A DNA stretch of 64,000 bases from Fuerstiella sp. (GCA_022447225.1 JAKVAZ010000006.1:124001-188000); one strand, 5' to 3'. Positions 26,031 to 35,865 are shown, counted from the stretch's first letter. The notes: a model not told the origin generated them from the sequence alone. Made by a program: numbers and translations.

Positions 26031-28865
26031 TTAATGGTTAAACAGAAACTCATTCCTGTTCAGAAGCACCCAGCAGATATCTTCAAGTGCCACCAGACGA
26101 ATATTTTCCGGTGACATGACAGAGTCCTGCAGTTTTGCGAAACCGGCTTCGGATTCGGTCAACTGTTTCTGCTGTTCTTCGGGCAGTTCTTTCAGCAACT
26201 GCTCGTCAGTGATCTCCCGCAGAGCTCCAAGTTTTTCCACCAAATAAATCTGCACGGGGCTGCGTTCCTGTTCTGCAGTTGTCACCGCAACCCGAACATC
26301 GTCCCGAATGGCTTCCGGAACCGTCAACAAACGAATATCAAACACCTGATCCCGCAGGGTCTTCTTCAGTTCTTCCAGCGTCTGCCCGGTCAGCTCAATC
26401 TCCGCCTGCAGCCGAACATTTTCTTCTTCCAGCTGAATTTTCTTACTGGCCACGTGTCCGATCTCCGCTGCCATCTCTTCACCGGTTGGCACACGGGCCA
26501 GGGCTGCCAGGTTCAGCTCCGTGATGATTTCCTCATCCGACTTTCCGGAACTGACCAGCGAACGAAACCGATTGGATCCGTCGCGCACTTTGTTATGAAT
26601 CAACGGTCCGTTGAGGAACTGAATGGCCATTCCCAGGTTGGATTCGGTGGTGCGCTCACATTCACACGCGGTTTGTCGTTCGGGCTGCCCAAAGACCTTT
26701 AAAAATTCATGATTGACAAGGTCAGGAGCAGGTAACTGAGTTGCTTTCATCCCTGGAGGAAGTGATTCAAAAGTTTCTTCGATCCCGGTGACGTGGCAAA
26801 TCGCGTCCAGCATTTGTTCGGCAGTCAGCAAACGCGGCCAGTAGTGCGAAAAGTATTTGGAATCATCACGATTGAAATCATTCGGACGGTGACTCATCTG
26901 ATAGGTACGACTGTTAACAATCCTGCGTATCACATGCTTGCGGTCGAATCCGTGTTCGACAAAATCCTGAGCTAGAGCATCCAACAGCGGTCCGTTTGAA
27001 GGCGGATTGGATTCTCGAAAGTCATCGACAGGATCCACAATGCCGCGTCCCAGCAGATGACTCCAGATCCGATTGACTTCGATCTTTGCGAAAAACGGGT
27101 TATCAGCAGTCGTCAGCCAGTCTGCAAACGACTGTCGACGATCGATCTCACTCAACTGTTTGACATTTCCAACCACCGGAACCCAGGGCTGCATGGTCTG
27201 ACCGGTTCGAGGCTGTGTGACGTCTCCGGTCGGGGCCGACCACACAAACACTTCATCCGGCCGACGCGTCTTTTTGCGCTGAACCCGGTTGAAAAACGCC
27301 CCCATCCCGTAGTAATTGTCCTGAGTCCAGCGTTCAAACGGATGATTGTGACACTTGGCACACTGAAGTCTTGCACCCAGAAAGATCTGAGAAACGGTTT
27401 CCACACAGTCGTTCATATCTTTGGTGGTCCGGAAGAAGTTGGCAGCGGGATTCTCCAGCGTACTCCCGGAAGCCGTCAGCAGCTCTCGTGCGAATTCGTC
27501 ATACGGCATGTTGCTGCTCACCGCCCGCTCGATCCAGCGATGATATTTGTGAACACCGTCGTCTCCTACCTGTCCTTTGGTAAGCCGCAGAATATCACCC
27601 CATTTGAGAGCCCAGAATTTTCCGTACTCCGGACGATCCAGCAAACGGTTCACCAGTTTCTCACGGCTGTCAGCAGACGAATCACTAAGAAACTGCTGCG
27701 CCTCTTCGATGGAGGGCAAACTGCCAACCAGATCAAGGTAGACACGTCGGAGAAATTCCTCGTCCGTGCACAGATCTGATGGCAGATACCTGAGTTTCTG
27801 CAGTTTCGCATGTGTCAGGGTATCGACGTAATTGTTTACCGGCTGTGTCTGCCATTCATAACCGTCAATGTCTTTTACGAAAGTCAGAATGGTTGATTCG
27901 ATGAATTCCAGATACCTGACAATCACGGCCGCTTCACCGCGATCCTTTCCGATCACAAAACCTCCACGGGTGACCTGCGCGACCTCCGTATCTGACGTGG
28001 AATACACGGCCAGTTCGGTGACGTCCCGCACAGTACCGTCTGAGAACTCTGCCATCACGCACATCTGCTGCGTATGAGCCGGACGAATCAAAACACGGTT
28101 TTCTCCTGGCGTGACTCTAATCCCTACACAAACCGGGGCATCCTCCGGATCCGTCTGACAACCACCGGCAATCCAGTCTCTCAGAATGCTGTAAGCTGGA
28201 TCGTGTTCATTCAATTTTAATCCGCCACCATGAGTCACTTTCATCAGTGGCTTGAGCAGCAGCAGGCTGTTTTCCGGATCCAGAGCATCCGTCCGCCGTC
28301 CAAATTCTTCTCGCAGCAGTGTGTACTGATCCAGTTCCGCATCAAAAGCCCGCAGCGACAGTCGAAAACCGCCTTTGCCGCTGGGAGAACCGTGGCAGGC
28401 ACCGGAGTTACACCCCTGTTTTGACAGCGCGACAAGCGTTCCGTACTGAAAGGACACAGGATGAGATTCCTGCTGACCGACAACTTCAATCCGTGCTTCG
28501 GCAGTGAGATCTCCTGCAGCCACGGTCACAGAAGCCATACCGTCTGACACCGGTAACACCACCCCGGCTTCGCTGACGGAAATGTTCGCATCGTTTACGG
28601 AAAACATGGCAGTACGTGTCAGATCCTGGACACTGCCGTCTGCGTAGTAGCCAGTGATGATCAGCTGCAGTTTTTCCCGCGGTCCCAACAACCTGAATTC
28701 TTCCGGGGAAACCTCAATCCGATCCGGCGAACCCACAATCACGGGCTCCTGTGGCAACGTGCTGCCGGCATCTTCCTCACCGGCCTGATTCGTGCCACCG
28801 TTGACCGCAAATGCCACGGCAACCCCCGCGAGAAGAAATCGAACATTCAGTCCATCATGTTGCAT
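26031..28865 (-). CDS. Ig-like / DUF1549 / DUF1553 secreted protein
   Basis: A 944-residue exported protein. The ATG at 28865 (MQHDGLNVRF) begins a signal peptide and has GGTGAG just upstream; the longer frame to 28985 overlaps the preceding gene and is rejected. After the signal comes a bacterial Ig-like region (about 40-125), then the GCNSGACHG block (CxxxxCH rather than CxxCH, about 151-159), a second Ig-like segment, DUF1549 with CAKCHNHPFERW (about 496) and DUF1553. The C-terminal part contains a coiled-coil-like stretch (LEEENVRLQAEIELTGQTLE) . The atypical haem-like spacing in GCNSGACHG is typical of this subfamily. It starts 10 bp after the PPC gene, making one operon. Confidence 0.92.
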   Translation of the reverse strand: MQHDGLNVRFLLAGVAVAFAVNGGTNQAGEEDAGSTLPQEPVIVGSPDRIEVSPEEFRLLGPREKLQLIITGYYADGSVQDLTRTAMFSVNDANISVSEAGVVLPVSDGMASVTVAAGDLTAEARIEVVGQQESHPVSFQYGTLVALSKQGCNSGACHGSPSGKGGFRLSLRAFDAELDQYTLLREEFGRRTDALDPENSLLLLKPLMKVTHGGGLKLNEHDPAYSILRDWIAGGCQTDPEDAPVCVGIRVTPGENRVLIRPAHTQQMCVMAEFSDGTVRDVTELAVYSTSDTEVAQVTRGGFVIGKDRGEAAVIVRYLEFIESTILTFVKDIDGYEWQTQPVNNYVDTLTHAKLQKLRYLPSDLCTDEEFLRRVYLDLVGSLPSIEEAQQFLSDSSADSREKLVNRLLDRPEYGKFWALKWGDILRLTKGQVGDDGVHKYHRWIERAVSSNMPYDEFARELLTASGSTLENPAANFFRTTKDMNDCVETVSQIFLGARLQCAKCHNHPFERWTQDNYYGMGAFFNRVQRKKTRRPDEVFVWSAPTGDVTQPRTGQTMQPWVPVVGNVKQLSEIDRRQSFADWLTTADNPFFAKIEVNRIWSHLLGRGIVDPVDDFRESNPPSNGPLLDALAQDFVEHGFDRKHVIRRIVNSRTYQMSHRPNDFNRDDSKYFSHYWPRLLTAEQMLDAICHVTGIEETFESLPPGMKATQLPAPDLVNHEFLKVFGQPERQTACECERTTESNLGMAIQFLNGPLIHNKVRDGSNRFRSLVSSGKSDEEIITELNLAALARVPTGEEMAAEIGHVASKKIQLEEENVRLQAEIELTGQTLEELKKTLRDQVFDIRLLTVPEAIRDDVRVAVTTAEQERSPVQIYLVEKLGALREITDEQLLKELPEEQQKQLTESEAGFAKLQDSVMSPENIRLVALEDICWVLLNRNEFLFNH

Positions 28866-28875
28866 GGTCTCACCG

Positions 28876-30891
28876 TTAGTCAGCTTTTTTTGCTGACTCC
28901 TTTCCTTCCGGCGGTGCTTCGGGCCTGACGATCTGCAATACCACATCCTGCATAAATGTTTGAGTGCGGCCGCTGTGTTCGCCAATCACGACCAGTCGAG
29001 CCGTCTGATCGCCTTCCGGCGCGTCATCGTCGCAGGTCACAGTAACCGTGTATACATCTTCTTCGGTCTTCACTTGGATTCCACAGCCGACAGGCAACTG
29101 CTCAGCAAAGATCCGAACCGCCCCTTTGAACTCCTCATTCCTGCGTTCGAGCTTCAGCGGAATCGCCTGTTGTGTTCCGGAAACAATCGTATGCTCAGCA
29201 AGCTCACAGGTCATCAGAAAAAATGGTTCGACCGCGGGCACCACACTCGCAGTGAACAGTCCGTCCAACCACGGATAAGGGTAGGCCAGCTGGGGAATGG
29301 TGGAACGCACGGTGGCCTCCGTGGTGACCGGTCGCTGAACCTTGCGGCCGTCGATTTCAGCAATTCCATCGAACCGCAGCGGCCAGAACTGACCTTCCTG
29401 TGCCTCCGATGGAAGCACAGCATACACCCGAACCTCGTTACTGCCCGCAGGAATGGTCTGATTGTACAGATCCAGCGATGGACCTGGTTCCCGGATATCC
29501 AGCCGGATCGGCCCGGAGTAACCTCGCCGCTGAACACTCACTGTCATCGCCAAAGCCCGATCACTGACAGGAATCGGAAAACTGACGGTAGTCTTGTCTT
29601 CATGCTTGAGATTCAGGGAATAATCGGCCCCCGTACGAATCGCCACACGATAGGCAAACGATTCTCCGCCCCGGTAGATCAGGTCACGCACAGCCAGTCG
29701 AAAGATCCCGGCCTCTGCTGCCGTGTAGCTGAACTGTGAATCATCCGAATCATTAATCGAGGTTTCCGCCATCGATCCGCCCGCGGCGTCCGTCAGCTGC
29801 ATATGAACCAGAGCATGAGAACCGTACCGACGACTCTCCCCAACGCAGTCGATCCTCTGTCCCTTCGCCAGCGCGAACTCGAAGTAATCCTGATCCTTCT
29901 TTGTATTCAGCACACCGCTGACGGCACAGGGAACCGTCACGCTTACACTATGTTCAGGCTGATTATTGGGTTCAATTTCTGTAAATTCCGGCAGTTCACT
30001 CACCGCAATTTGCGCCATGGCGGAACTCACACCACCATTCCGCTTCACACTGATCGCGATTTGATCTTCTGTAAGAGTCACCGGAAGGTGTTTGATCAGC
30101 GACAACGGTTCGTTCGACGGCTGCCCGGTGAACCCGAAGCGGGTTGTGGCTCCCAGTCGGCCACCCATCGGATAAGGCGACGTGAGTATCGGAAAATCAC
30201 CTATCCGCAGGCGGTAGTCTCCACCGCTGCGATAACGATTATCACGTACTTCGACGATGTAATCACCGTCCTCAGGCGGCTGAAACAGCAGGTGGCAATC
30301 CGCTCCGAATCCGGGACTGTCGTCGGCAATCATCAGTTCATTGCCCTGAGTGTCAAGCACGCGGAGGAACGGATCCAGCGGGGAAGCCATCCTCTGCGAA
30401 ACCACTTCCACGGACGTCGCCTGACCTGTTTTCAGACGGACCCGATAAAAGTCGGACTGAGGCCCGTCAAACACTCCGTCAACCGCTACTGCCGGCGGCA
30501 CTTCCTGAGCTTCCACAATCGAATGATTGGCCGCATTGTCGGCAACGGAACTCAGATCATCCACCATCAAAAACAAAGGAGGAGTCACTCCGGCAGCGTT
30601 GGCTGCAACCAGCCCCACAACACCGACCGGACAGTCTGAGTCTGCCGTCATTTTGCAGGTCAGTGACTTCGCATCGTCCGCTACGTTGATGTCTGCGATC
30701 GTAATCGGCGACGGCGACCACAGTTGCAGCGGTTTGGCAAGATTGTCTCCCTGAATTGTCACCAGCGTTGCCTGTCCCGGCAACAGTCCCCGAGGAGTCA
30801 GATTCGAAACAGACGGCTGGCCCTGTACCGGCTCCGACATAACGAAGCAGATACCAAGAAATGTGACCAGGACGCGTGAAAGGAAAGGCAC
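28876..30891 (-). CDS. Secreted protein with PPC (pre-peptidase C-terminal) domains
   Basis: A 671-residue exported protein: signal peptide (about 1-24, cleavage near VQG-QPSV), an IPT/TIG-like first domain (SNLTPRGLLPGQATLVTIQG), then at least two PPC-like beta domains recognisable from DFYRVRLKTGQ..SVEV and DYFEFALAKGQRIDCV with PEDGDYIVEVRD. PPC-containing planctomycete proteins of this type are regularly encoded directly upstream of DUF1549/DUF1553 proteins, as here (10-bp gap). Likely a structural or ligand-binding surface component; no enzyme active site is visible. It is the first gene of the minus-strand operon running down to the WD40-cytochrome gene. Confidence 0.88.
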   Translation of the reverse strand: MPFLSRVLVTFLGICFVMSEPVQGQPSVSNLTPRGLLPGQATLVTIQGDNLAKPLQLWSPSPITIADINVADDAKSLTCKMTADSDCPVGVVGLVAANAAGVTPPLFLMVDDLSSVADNAANHSIVEAQEVPPAVAVDGVFDGPQSDFYRVRLKTGQATSVEVVSQRMASPLDPFLRVLDTQGNELMIADDSPGFGADCHLLFQPPEDGDYIVEVRDNRYRSGGDYRLRIGDFPILTSPYPMGGRLGATTRFGFTGQPSNEPLSLIKHLPVTLTEDQIAISVKRNGGVSSAMAQIAVSELPEFTEIEPNNQPEHSVSVTVPCAVSGVLNTKKDQDYFEFALAKGQRIDCVGESRRYGSHALVHMQLTDAAGGSMAETSINDSDDSQFSYTAAEAGIFRLAVRDLIYRGGESFAYRVAIRTGADYSLNLKHEDKTTVSFPIPVSDRALAMTVSVQRRGYSGPIRLDIREPGPSLDLYNQTIPAGSNEVRVYAVLPSEAQEGQFWPLRFDGIAEIDGRKVQRPVTTEATVRSTIPQLAYPYPWLDGLFTASVVPAVEPFFLMTCELAEHTIVSGTQQAIPLKLERRNEEFKGAVRIFAEQLPVGCGIQVKTEEDVYTVTVTCDDDAPEGDQTARLVVIGEHSGRTQTFMQDVVLQIVRPEAPPEGKESAKKAD

Positions 30892-31205
30892 GGCAGGCAG
30901 ACGGAGTCAAAGTGAAGCGACGCGTTTCCGGACTCAACGAAACCGGTGAGCGTAAAGAGAGTCACACAGTCACGGTGAATCGAGTATTCCGATGCACCCC
31001 CAAACTGGTAATTCCCGTAATCTTACTCTGATACATGCAACCCGCGGAGTCAACAAATCGAATGAAGGTCACCCGAATAACGGGCAAAACGCCGGAAAAT
31101 CCCGATTGAACCAAATAATTGTACCGAACAACAATCACCACCCGCACGCAGACTGCACACGCCAGCCGCCGGTGTGACACTTACAGACCGTGTATTCGCA
31201 CCTGG
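30892..31205. other. Intergenic region
   Basis: A 314-bp gap between the PPC gene start and the end of the transhydrogenase-like gene on the same strand. It should hold the promoter of the PPC-DUF1549 operon. No hairpin or recognisable box stands out. Confidence 0.4.
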
Positions 31206-32588
31206 TCAGGCAGGTGCGCGGTCATTGGTGCCGGTGTTCGGCCAGATCGTCATAGACTCCTGAAACAGCGATGTCAGGTCCTGTTCTGTTGCCGGGCGGG
31301 GTGACAGTTTTGTGACCCGGTGTTGAGGCAACGTTCCCTGAACAAGATCAGGGATACTGGCCGCCGTGTATCCGATCGATTCCAGTCCGTTGGGCATCTG
31401 CATCAGCTGCATGAAATCAATCACACGTGCGGCGAGGACTTCGCCAGAGTCTTCCGGCGAAACACCACCAACGTCTGCTCCCAATGCGGCGGCAGCCTGC
31501 AGATGCCGTTCCGGGCAGGCGGGCGCCGTGAAACGGACCACGGCCGGAGTATTCAATATGACTGACATTCCGTGCGGCACCAGGGGATGATCAACATCGA
31601 ATCCCTGCGGCTGAAAGGATTTTACCATGCCGGCCACCGGATAAGACATCCCGTGCGGCAGATGCACGCCCGCATTCCCAAACCCAATCCCGGCAATGGC
31701 GGCTGCCAGCATCATGTTGCCCCGGGCTTCATCGTCTGTGGTATCCGCAAAGGCTCGAGGCAGAAATTCGGCCATCAGTTTCAACGCATGCACAGCCCAG
31801 ATATCACTGACAGGATTGGACCCCTGATAAGCAGGCCGGTGCAGAGGCCCCTCCGGTCTGGGACGATCTAGATAAGGCATCGCCGTGTATGATTCCAGAG
31901 CATGGCTCAGAACATCCAGTCCGCTGGAAGCGGCCACAGCAGCCGGCAGCGTTTTGGTATTTTCCGAATCAATGATTCCCAGTGTGGGTTTCAGATATCG
32001 GTGAGCAATCCCGGTTTTTGCCCGCTTGTCCACGTAATCAAAGATAGCAACACCGGTTGTCTCACTACCGGTACCGGCCGTGGTCGGTACCGCAATCAGT
32101 GGTTTCAGGGGAGCCGGCACCGGCTGACCATCGCCAATCGGTGCGTTGACATAGTGAAAAAAATCTGCCGGCCAGGTGGAATAAAGATTGGCGGCTTTTG
32201 CCGTGTCGATTGTGCTGCCACCTCCCACAGCCACGAACGCATCAAAATTGCCGTCAGCAGCGACAGCGGCCGCATGCTGAAAACTGGCATCGGTCGGTTC
32301 AACGGAAACTTCATCAAACAGCACGAAGTCAATCGACTGCCGTTCCAATGAATCCGTCACAATTTCAGCAACAGGCAGCGATCGCAGATTCGGATCCATC
32401 AGAACCATGGTTCGTCCGGCCGACATATCCCGCAGATCCATGCCGATTTCGGCCGTGCATCCTGCTCCAAATCGAATATTGGAAGCCGCCATCTGAAAGA
32501 CATTGTCAGTTTCCATGCCGTCCACTTTATTTTCCGGATACTCAGAGGAATTGGATTCCATGAAGCCCGCCGGGAGACCAGGCTGCAT
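31206..32588 (-). CDS. Iron-containing alcohol dehydrogenase, hydroxyacid-oxoacid transhydrogenase-like
   Basis: A 460-residue enzyme of the iron-dependent alcohol dehydrogenase family. It carries the GGGSTIDTAKAAN nucleotide-binding block (about 123-135) and metal-ligand regions SSGLDVLSHALESYT and GVHLPHGMSYP, with DHPLVPHGMSV. The RPAYQGSNPVSDIWAVHALK stretch and an extra loop are characteristic of ADHFE1, the transhydrogenase that converts 4-hydroxybutyrate plus 2-oxoglutarate to succinic semialdehyde plus 2-hydroxyglutarate. Start uncertain: ATGs at 32588, 32561 and 32516 are all possible; the last gives METDNVFQMAASNIRFG, where the conserved part begins. Substrate is inferred from family only. 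Confidence 0.88.
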   Translation of the reverse strand: MQPGLPAGFMESNSSEYPENKVDGMETDNVFQMAASNIRFGAGCTAEIGMDLRDMSAGRTMVLMDPNLRSLPVAEIVTDSLERQSIDFVLFDEVSVEPTDASFQHAAAVAADGNFDAFVAVGGGSTIDTAKAANLYSTWPADFFHYVNAPIGDGQPVPAPLKPLIAVPTTAGTGSETTGVAIFDYVDKRAKTGIAHRYLKPTLGIIDSENTKTLPAAVAASSGLDVLSHALESYTAMPYLDRPRPEGPLHRPAYQGSNPVSDIWAVHALKLMAEFLPRAFADTTDDEARGNMMLAAAIAGIGFGNAGVHLPHGMSYPVAGMVKSFQPQGFDVDHPLVPHGMSVILNTPAVVRFTAPACPERHLQAAAALGADVGGVSPEDSGEVLAARVIDFMQLMQMPNGLESIGYTAASIPDLVQGTLPQHRVTKLSPRPATEQDLTSLFQESMTIWPNTGTNDRAPA

Positions 32589-33102
32589 TCCAGGAAGACC
32601 TGTGATGGAACGCGTGGGTCATACGGGTGATGTATAAGATCTGACGTTTCAAATTGCCGCAATCGCGGCCGACGTGCGAACAGGAAAGTCTCAATGAGTG
32701 AATGAAAGGTTTTCAATCAAACAGTCATCTCAACTGAAATACGGGCAGCCTGCGACGACAGTCAGCAAAGTCGTTCGCCGACACGGGTTAAAAAAATGTT
32801 GAAGCCGGCGACTGCCCGATTCCTGCACCATTGGCATTATTGTTTACGATCATTCTAAAGAAAACCAGTACAGTAGTGGCAGAGATCTGCTCGCCAGCGG
32901 GTCCGCCTGCTTCCTGCCGCGTATCAAACCAGTGTCAATCCCCCAGCAGTCCATGCCGGTATGCCGACTTTAACAACCTGCGAACGTACAACGGTCTGAT
33001 GCAACGTTGCCAACCGATGGTGGAGTGTAAATTCCGACCTGAAATCTTCGCTGCACCCGCCGGAGTAGATTGGTTTGAGGTGAATCGGGTCACCTATTGA
33101 TT
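32589..33102. other. Intergenic region, no recognisable gene
   Basis: A 514-bp gap between two minus-strand genes. Frames here overlap the nitrilase gene or give Cys/Arg-rich translations. The half nearest 32589 should hold the promoter of the transhydrogenase-like gene. Confidence 0.45.
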
Positions 33103-33996
33103 TCAACCTGCTCCGGCCACAAGTTGTGTATAGGTTTCCGGGCGGCGAGCGTGGAGGAAATCGCCCGATCCGGCCCGCCACTGTGCCAGAACCTGCGGAT
33201 CCAGGTCCACCATCAGCAACCGCTCATGGTTGTGGTCGCGGGCCGATTCACTGATCCACTCACCGCCAGGATCAATGGCAAAGGAATAACCAGGCCAGCG
33301 ATGCATGGCACCTGGTTCAACCCAGGATGCTCCGGCAATCCGATCATCGTCAGCCACATTTCCTGCATGATTCACGCCCAGCACGAAAACACGGTTTTCA
33401 TAGGCCCGGGCAGACGCCCAGCGAGCCACCTGTGCGGGCCATTCCTGCGGATCCTGCGACCGCCCGCAGGAATCACAACGTCCGGTGGCAAAGGACATCA
33501 GAACAATCTCGGCTCCGTTGAGGGCCAGACACCGCGCAGCCTCAGGAAATTCCGCGTCATAGCAAATCGCCGTCCCCACACGGGCAAATCCCAGGTCCAC
33601 AACGGGCCACCCGGATCCCGCGTGAAACATTTGTGCCTCCTCACCACAAACATGAACTTTTGCGGCAAACCCCAGGGGACCGTCTGCACCCAGGAACACC
33701 TGGGCATTGAACACCTTATGCTCCTGCCGGACCGCCATGCCGACGGAGATCACCAGGCCCGATCGGGCTGCGACATCCACCAGACGTTGACAGGACGGTC
33801 CGTCGAGTGGTTCGGCCTGCCGCTGCATCAGACTCCGATCCGTGTGATAACCCTGAAGACAAATTTCCGGAAAACAGACGATGTTCGCCTGCTGTTCCGC
33901 AGCCGTTTCGCTCCAGTGGACAATCCGCTGCAGATTCTCTTCCGGCCGGCCAAATCGACTGGCCATCGACACGATTGCTGCCCGGGTCCTGTGCAC
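33103..33996 (-). CDS. Carbon-nitrogen hydrolase (nitrilase superfamily)
   Basis: A 297-residue cytoplasmic amidase-type enzyme. The catalytic Glu-Lys-Cys triad is in place: Glu in CFPEICLQGY (about 43), Lys in GFAAKVHVCGEE (about 113) and Cys in GTAICYDAEFPE (about 146). C-terminal fold elements NRVFVLGVNHAG and SFAIDPGGEW also match. The start is GTG with GGAGCAGGA upstream. A long plus-strand frame opposite this gene is only its shadow. Such enzymes split amides or carbamoyl groups; the substrate cannot be called. No obvious operon partner. Confidence 0.9.
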   Translation of the reverse strand: MHRTRAAIVSMASRFGRPEENLQRIVHWSETAAEQQANIVCFPEICLQGYHTDRSLMQRQAEPLDGPSCQRLVDVAARSGLVISVGMAVRQEHKVFNAQVFLGADGPLGFAAKVHVCGEEAQMFHAGSGWPVVDLGFARVGTAICYDAEFPEAARCLALNGAEIVLMSFATGRCDSCGRSQDPQEWPAQVARWASARAYENRVFVLGVNHAGNVADDDRIAGASWVEPGAMHRWPGYSFAIDPGGEWISESARDHNHERLLMVDLDPQVLAQWRAGSGDFLHARRPETYTQLVAGAG

Positions 33997-34343
33997 TGTC
34001 CTGCTCCGTTTGAACTCGAAATTTTCATTAAGCGCCGCTGCGTATTCATTCTTATCAGTTCACTCGATCAATCAGTTCACAACATCGCACTGTTTACAGA
34101 TTGAATGAGTTGACCGTTGCATCTGTTCAGCAAACGGACGTGCTCGGAATGATGATCCGTTCGTTCACGGAAACAGTAAACCCGGTTAATCGAGTTCGAT
34201 GATCTGTACGTCAACAACACAAACAACAGATTTGTCAAAGGGCATGCCGAAAGTATTCCCGCCAACGACACCAAAGCAGTCACGAGGCCTGCACGGGCGT
34301 GCTGAAAACAGTGTTTTTCAGGCATTTATCGCTACAAACAGGC
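33997..34343. other. Intergenic region
   Basis: A 347-bp gap between minus-strand genes. A short AT-rich inverted repeat (34302-34321, CTGAAAAC / GTTTTTCAG) sits next to the end of the aldo/keto reductase gene; it is too weak to call a terminator. Otherwise nothing seen. Confidence 0.4.
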
Positions 34344-35237
34344 TCAGTTGATCAGTGCAGCGACACGGTCTGCGATCTGCCTGTAAAGATCATCGGGCAG
34401 AGGGCCTTTCTCAAAGGCAGAGACATTTTCGGCCAGATGTCCCGGATCGCACGTACCGACAATTGTGGTGTGACAGTGTGGGTGGCTCAAAGTGTAACGC
34501 AAAATCAATTCAGCTCGTTTCATGCCCGGCGAAAGCAGTTCATCCAGTCTGGCCTGGTTCCACACGTCGTTGAGTGCGGGGCGCTGGATCTCAGCATCCG
34601 GACCGCCGTGGGCGACGCCTCCCCGTACAATAATCCCGGCACCGGACTCAGCTGCGGCTGTTATCAGGTCATGATGCTGCGGAGCCAGGCAGGAATACGG
34701 AATTTGAAACGTGTCAAAAACGTCCAGATCGATGAGAGCTGCCAAGTGCGGGATGGTACTGGATGCTCCAATGAATCGGAGCATGCCCTGATCCCGAAAG
34801 TCCCGGAGCAGTTCAATCAAACCTTCCTGCTGCAGAGTTGCCGCGTCCACCCCGTGAAACTGAAGGATATCCACATGATCAGTCTGCAGACGCCGGAGGC
34901 TGGTCTCAAGATTGCGAGAGATAACGTCTTTTTTCCAGACATGGTTAATCTCAAGATGATCGGCGTGTTGAGTGTAAACACAGCCACATTTGGTGGCGAG
35001 ACAGAACTCGCTGCGTCGTGTGCTGATGTAGCGACCAATGCGTTCCTCACTGATTCCATAATCGGGAGACGTATCAATCAAATTGATACCGGCGTCGAGC
35101 ACCGAATTGAGGAACGCTTCCGCTGCCTGTTCCGTCACAACCCGCACGCCCCATGTTTTGGGCCCGCGGATCCCCATGCTCCCGTAACCAAGCTGGGTCA
35201 CTTCGAGCCCCGTTCGTCCAAGTTTCTTTTTGATCAT
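34344..35237 (-). CDS. Aldo/keto reductase
   Basis: A 297-residue NAD(P)H-dependent oxidoreductase of the aldo/keto reductase superfamily (TIM barrel). Expected catalytic residues are visible: Asp and Tyr in INLIDTSPDYGISEERIG, Lys in CLATKCG and His in ILQFHGVD; a late TTIVGTCDPGHLAENV block corresponds to the coenzyme-binding IVG..... region. The ATG at 35237 (MIKKKLGRTGL) begins exactly at the family's first strand and has AGGAA upstream; the frame continues to 35402 but that stretch is unlike the family. Substrate unknown. Adjacent sequence upstream is decayed. Confidence 0.9.
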   Translation of the reverse strand: MIKKKLGRTGLEVTQLGYGSMGIRGPKTWGVRVVTEQAAEAFLNSVLDAGINLIDTSPDYGISEERIGRYISTRRSEFCLATKCGCVYTQHADHLEINHVWKKDVISRNLETSLRRLQTDHVDILQFHGVDAATLQQEGLIELLRDFRDQGMLRFIGASSTIPHLAALIDLDVFDTFQIPYSCLAPQHHDLITAAAESGAGIIVRGGVAHGGPDAEIQRPALNDVWNQARLDELLSPGMKRAELILRYTLSHPHCHTTIVGTCDPGHLAENVSAFEKGPLPDDLYRQIADRVAALIN

Positions 35238-35417
35238 GACTGCCGGATTCCTGCATTCAGACGAAGAATTCGAGGACCACATTAACTTCGACCTCAGTGA
35301 GACGGAAGTCGCACCAAGCCTAACAAGGGGCCAGGCGTTCGTAGTCAAGGGATACTCGTTCGTGCGCCGCGTTCCGGGCACACGCATCGCATGTCCACCC
35401 ATCGACCAGTCCGCGTG

Positions 35418-35674
35418 TCATGAGGATCTCCCAGGAATAATCCGCAGCGCAATGTAAGGGGCAAAATTCAACAGTATGACGCTCAGCTTGTAGAAGCCAA
35501 TGAGCTGGTAATGAAGCTCATCGAAGCGATCCGCGGACAGCCCCGGAAACATGGAGCAGTGGATCTGGTAGACGACATTGTGGGCCAACAGGAACCCGAA
35601 GAACCAAACCGTCAGGAACCCGAAGTTGATCACCGCACACCACCCAGGATCCCGCGAAGATCTTCCCTGGTCAT
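35418..35674 (-). pseudogene. DUF6868-like small membrane protein gene, frameshifted
   Basis: The C-terminal part in one frame (WCAVINFGFLTVWFFGFLLA, then YQIHCSMFPGLSADRFDELH and a YIALRII ending) matches the small two-helix DUF6868 family of about 80 residues. In the neighbouring frame an ATG at 35674, preceded by AGGAG (35684-35688) at 9-base spacing, gives MTREDLRGILG, which is the expected N-terminus. Joining the two needs one extra base near 35641-35647 (CTG-GG-TGG where CTG-GGN-TGG is expected); the total 257 bp is one base short of 86 codons. Thus a single-base deletion, or a sequencing or assembly error. Confidence 0.6.
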
Positions 35675-35865
35675 TATCCCAATCTCCTGAAAAACATCTC
35701 ACTGGATGAAACTCAAAGACCAGCTTAGCCACTCAAAATCCCTGTCTGAAAGCGTCTTCAGGCTACCGATAGTGTTCGCGGGACAAAGATCCAGCGGGCC
35801 ATTGAACTCACCGTATTTTACGGCCCCGGAAATGAAATCGCGATGGCGGTAAGTTTTAATTTGAG

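Noticed and set aside
29803-30639. 278-codon plus-strand frame opposite the PPC gene
   Set aside because: Low-complexity antisense translation; the minus-strand gene has a signal peptide and PPC domains.
33097-34104. 335-codon plus-strand frame opposite the nitrilase gene
   Set aside because: It is the antisense shadow of a gene with an intact Glu-Lys-Cys triad; its translation is His/Arg/Pro-rich and matches nothing.
34302-34321. AT-rich inverted repeat after the aldo/keto reductase gene
   Set aside because: The stem is short and AT-rich with no clear T tract, so a terminator call is not supported.
34299-35285. 328-codon plus-strand frame opposite the aldo/keto reductase
   Set aside because: Antisense shadow of a gene with an intact catalytic tetrad; no family resemblance of its own.
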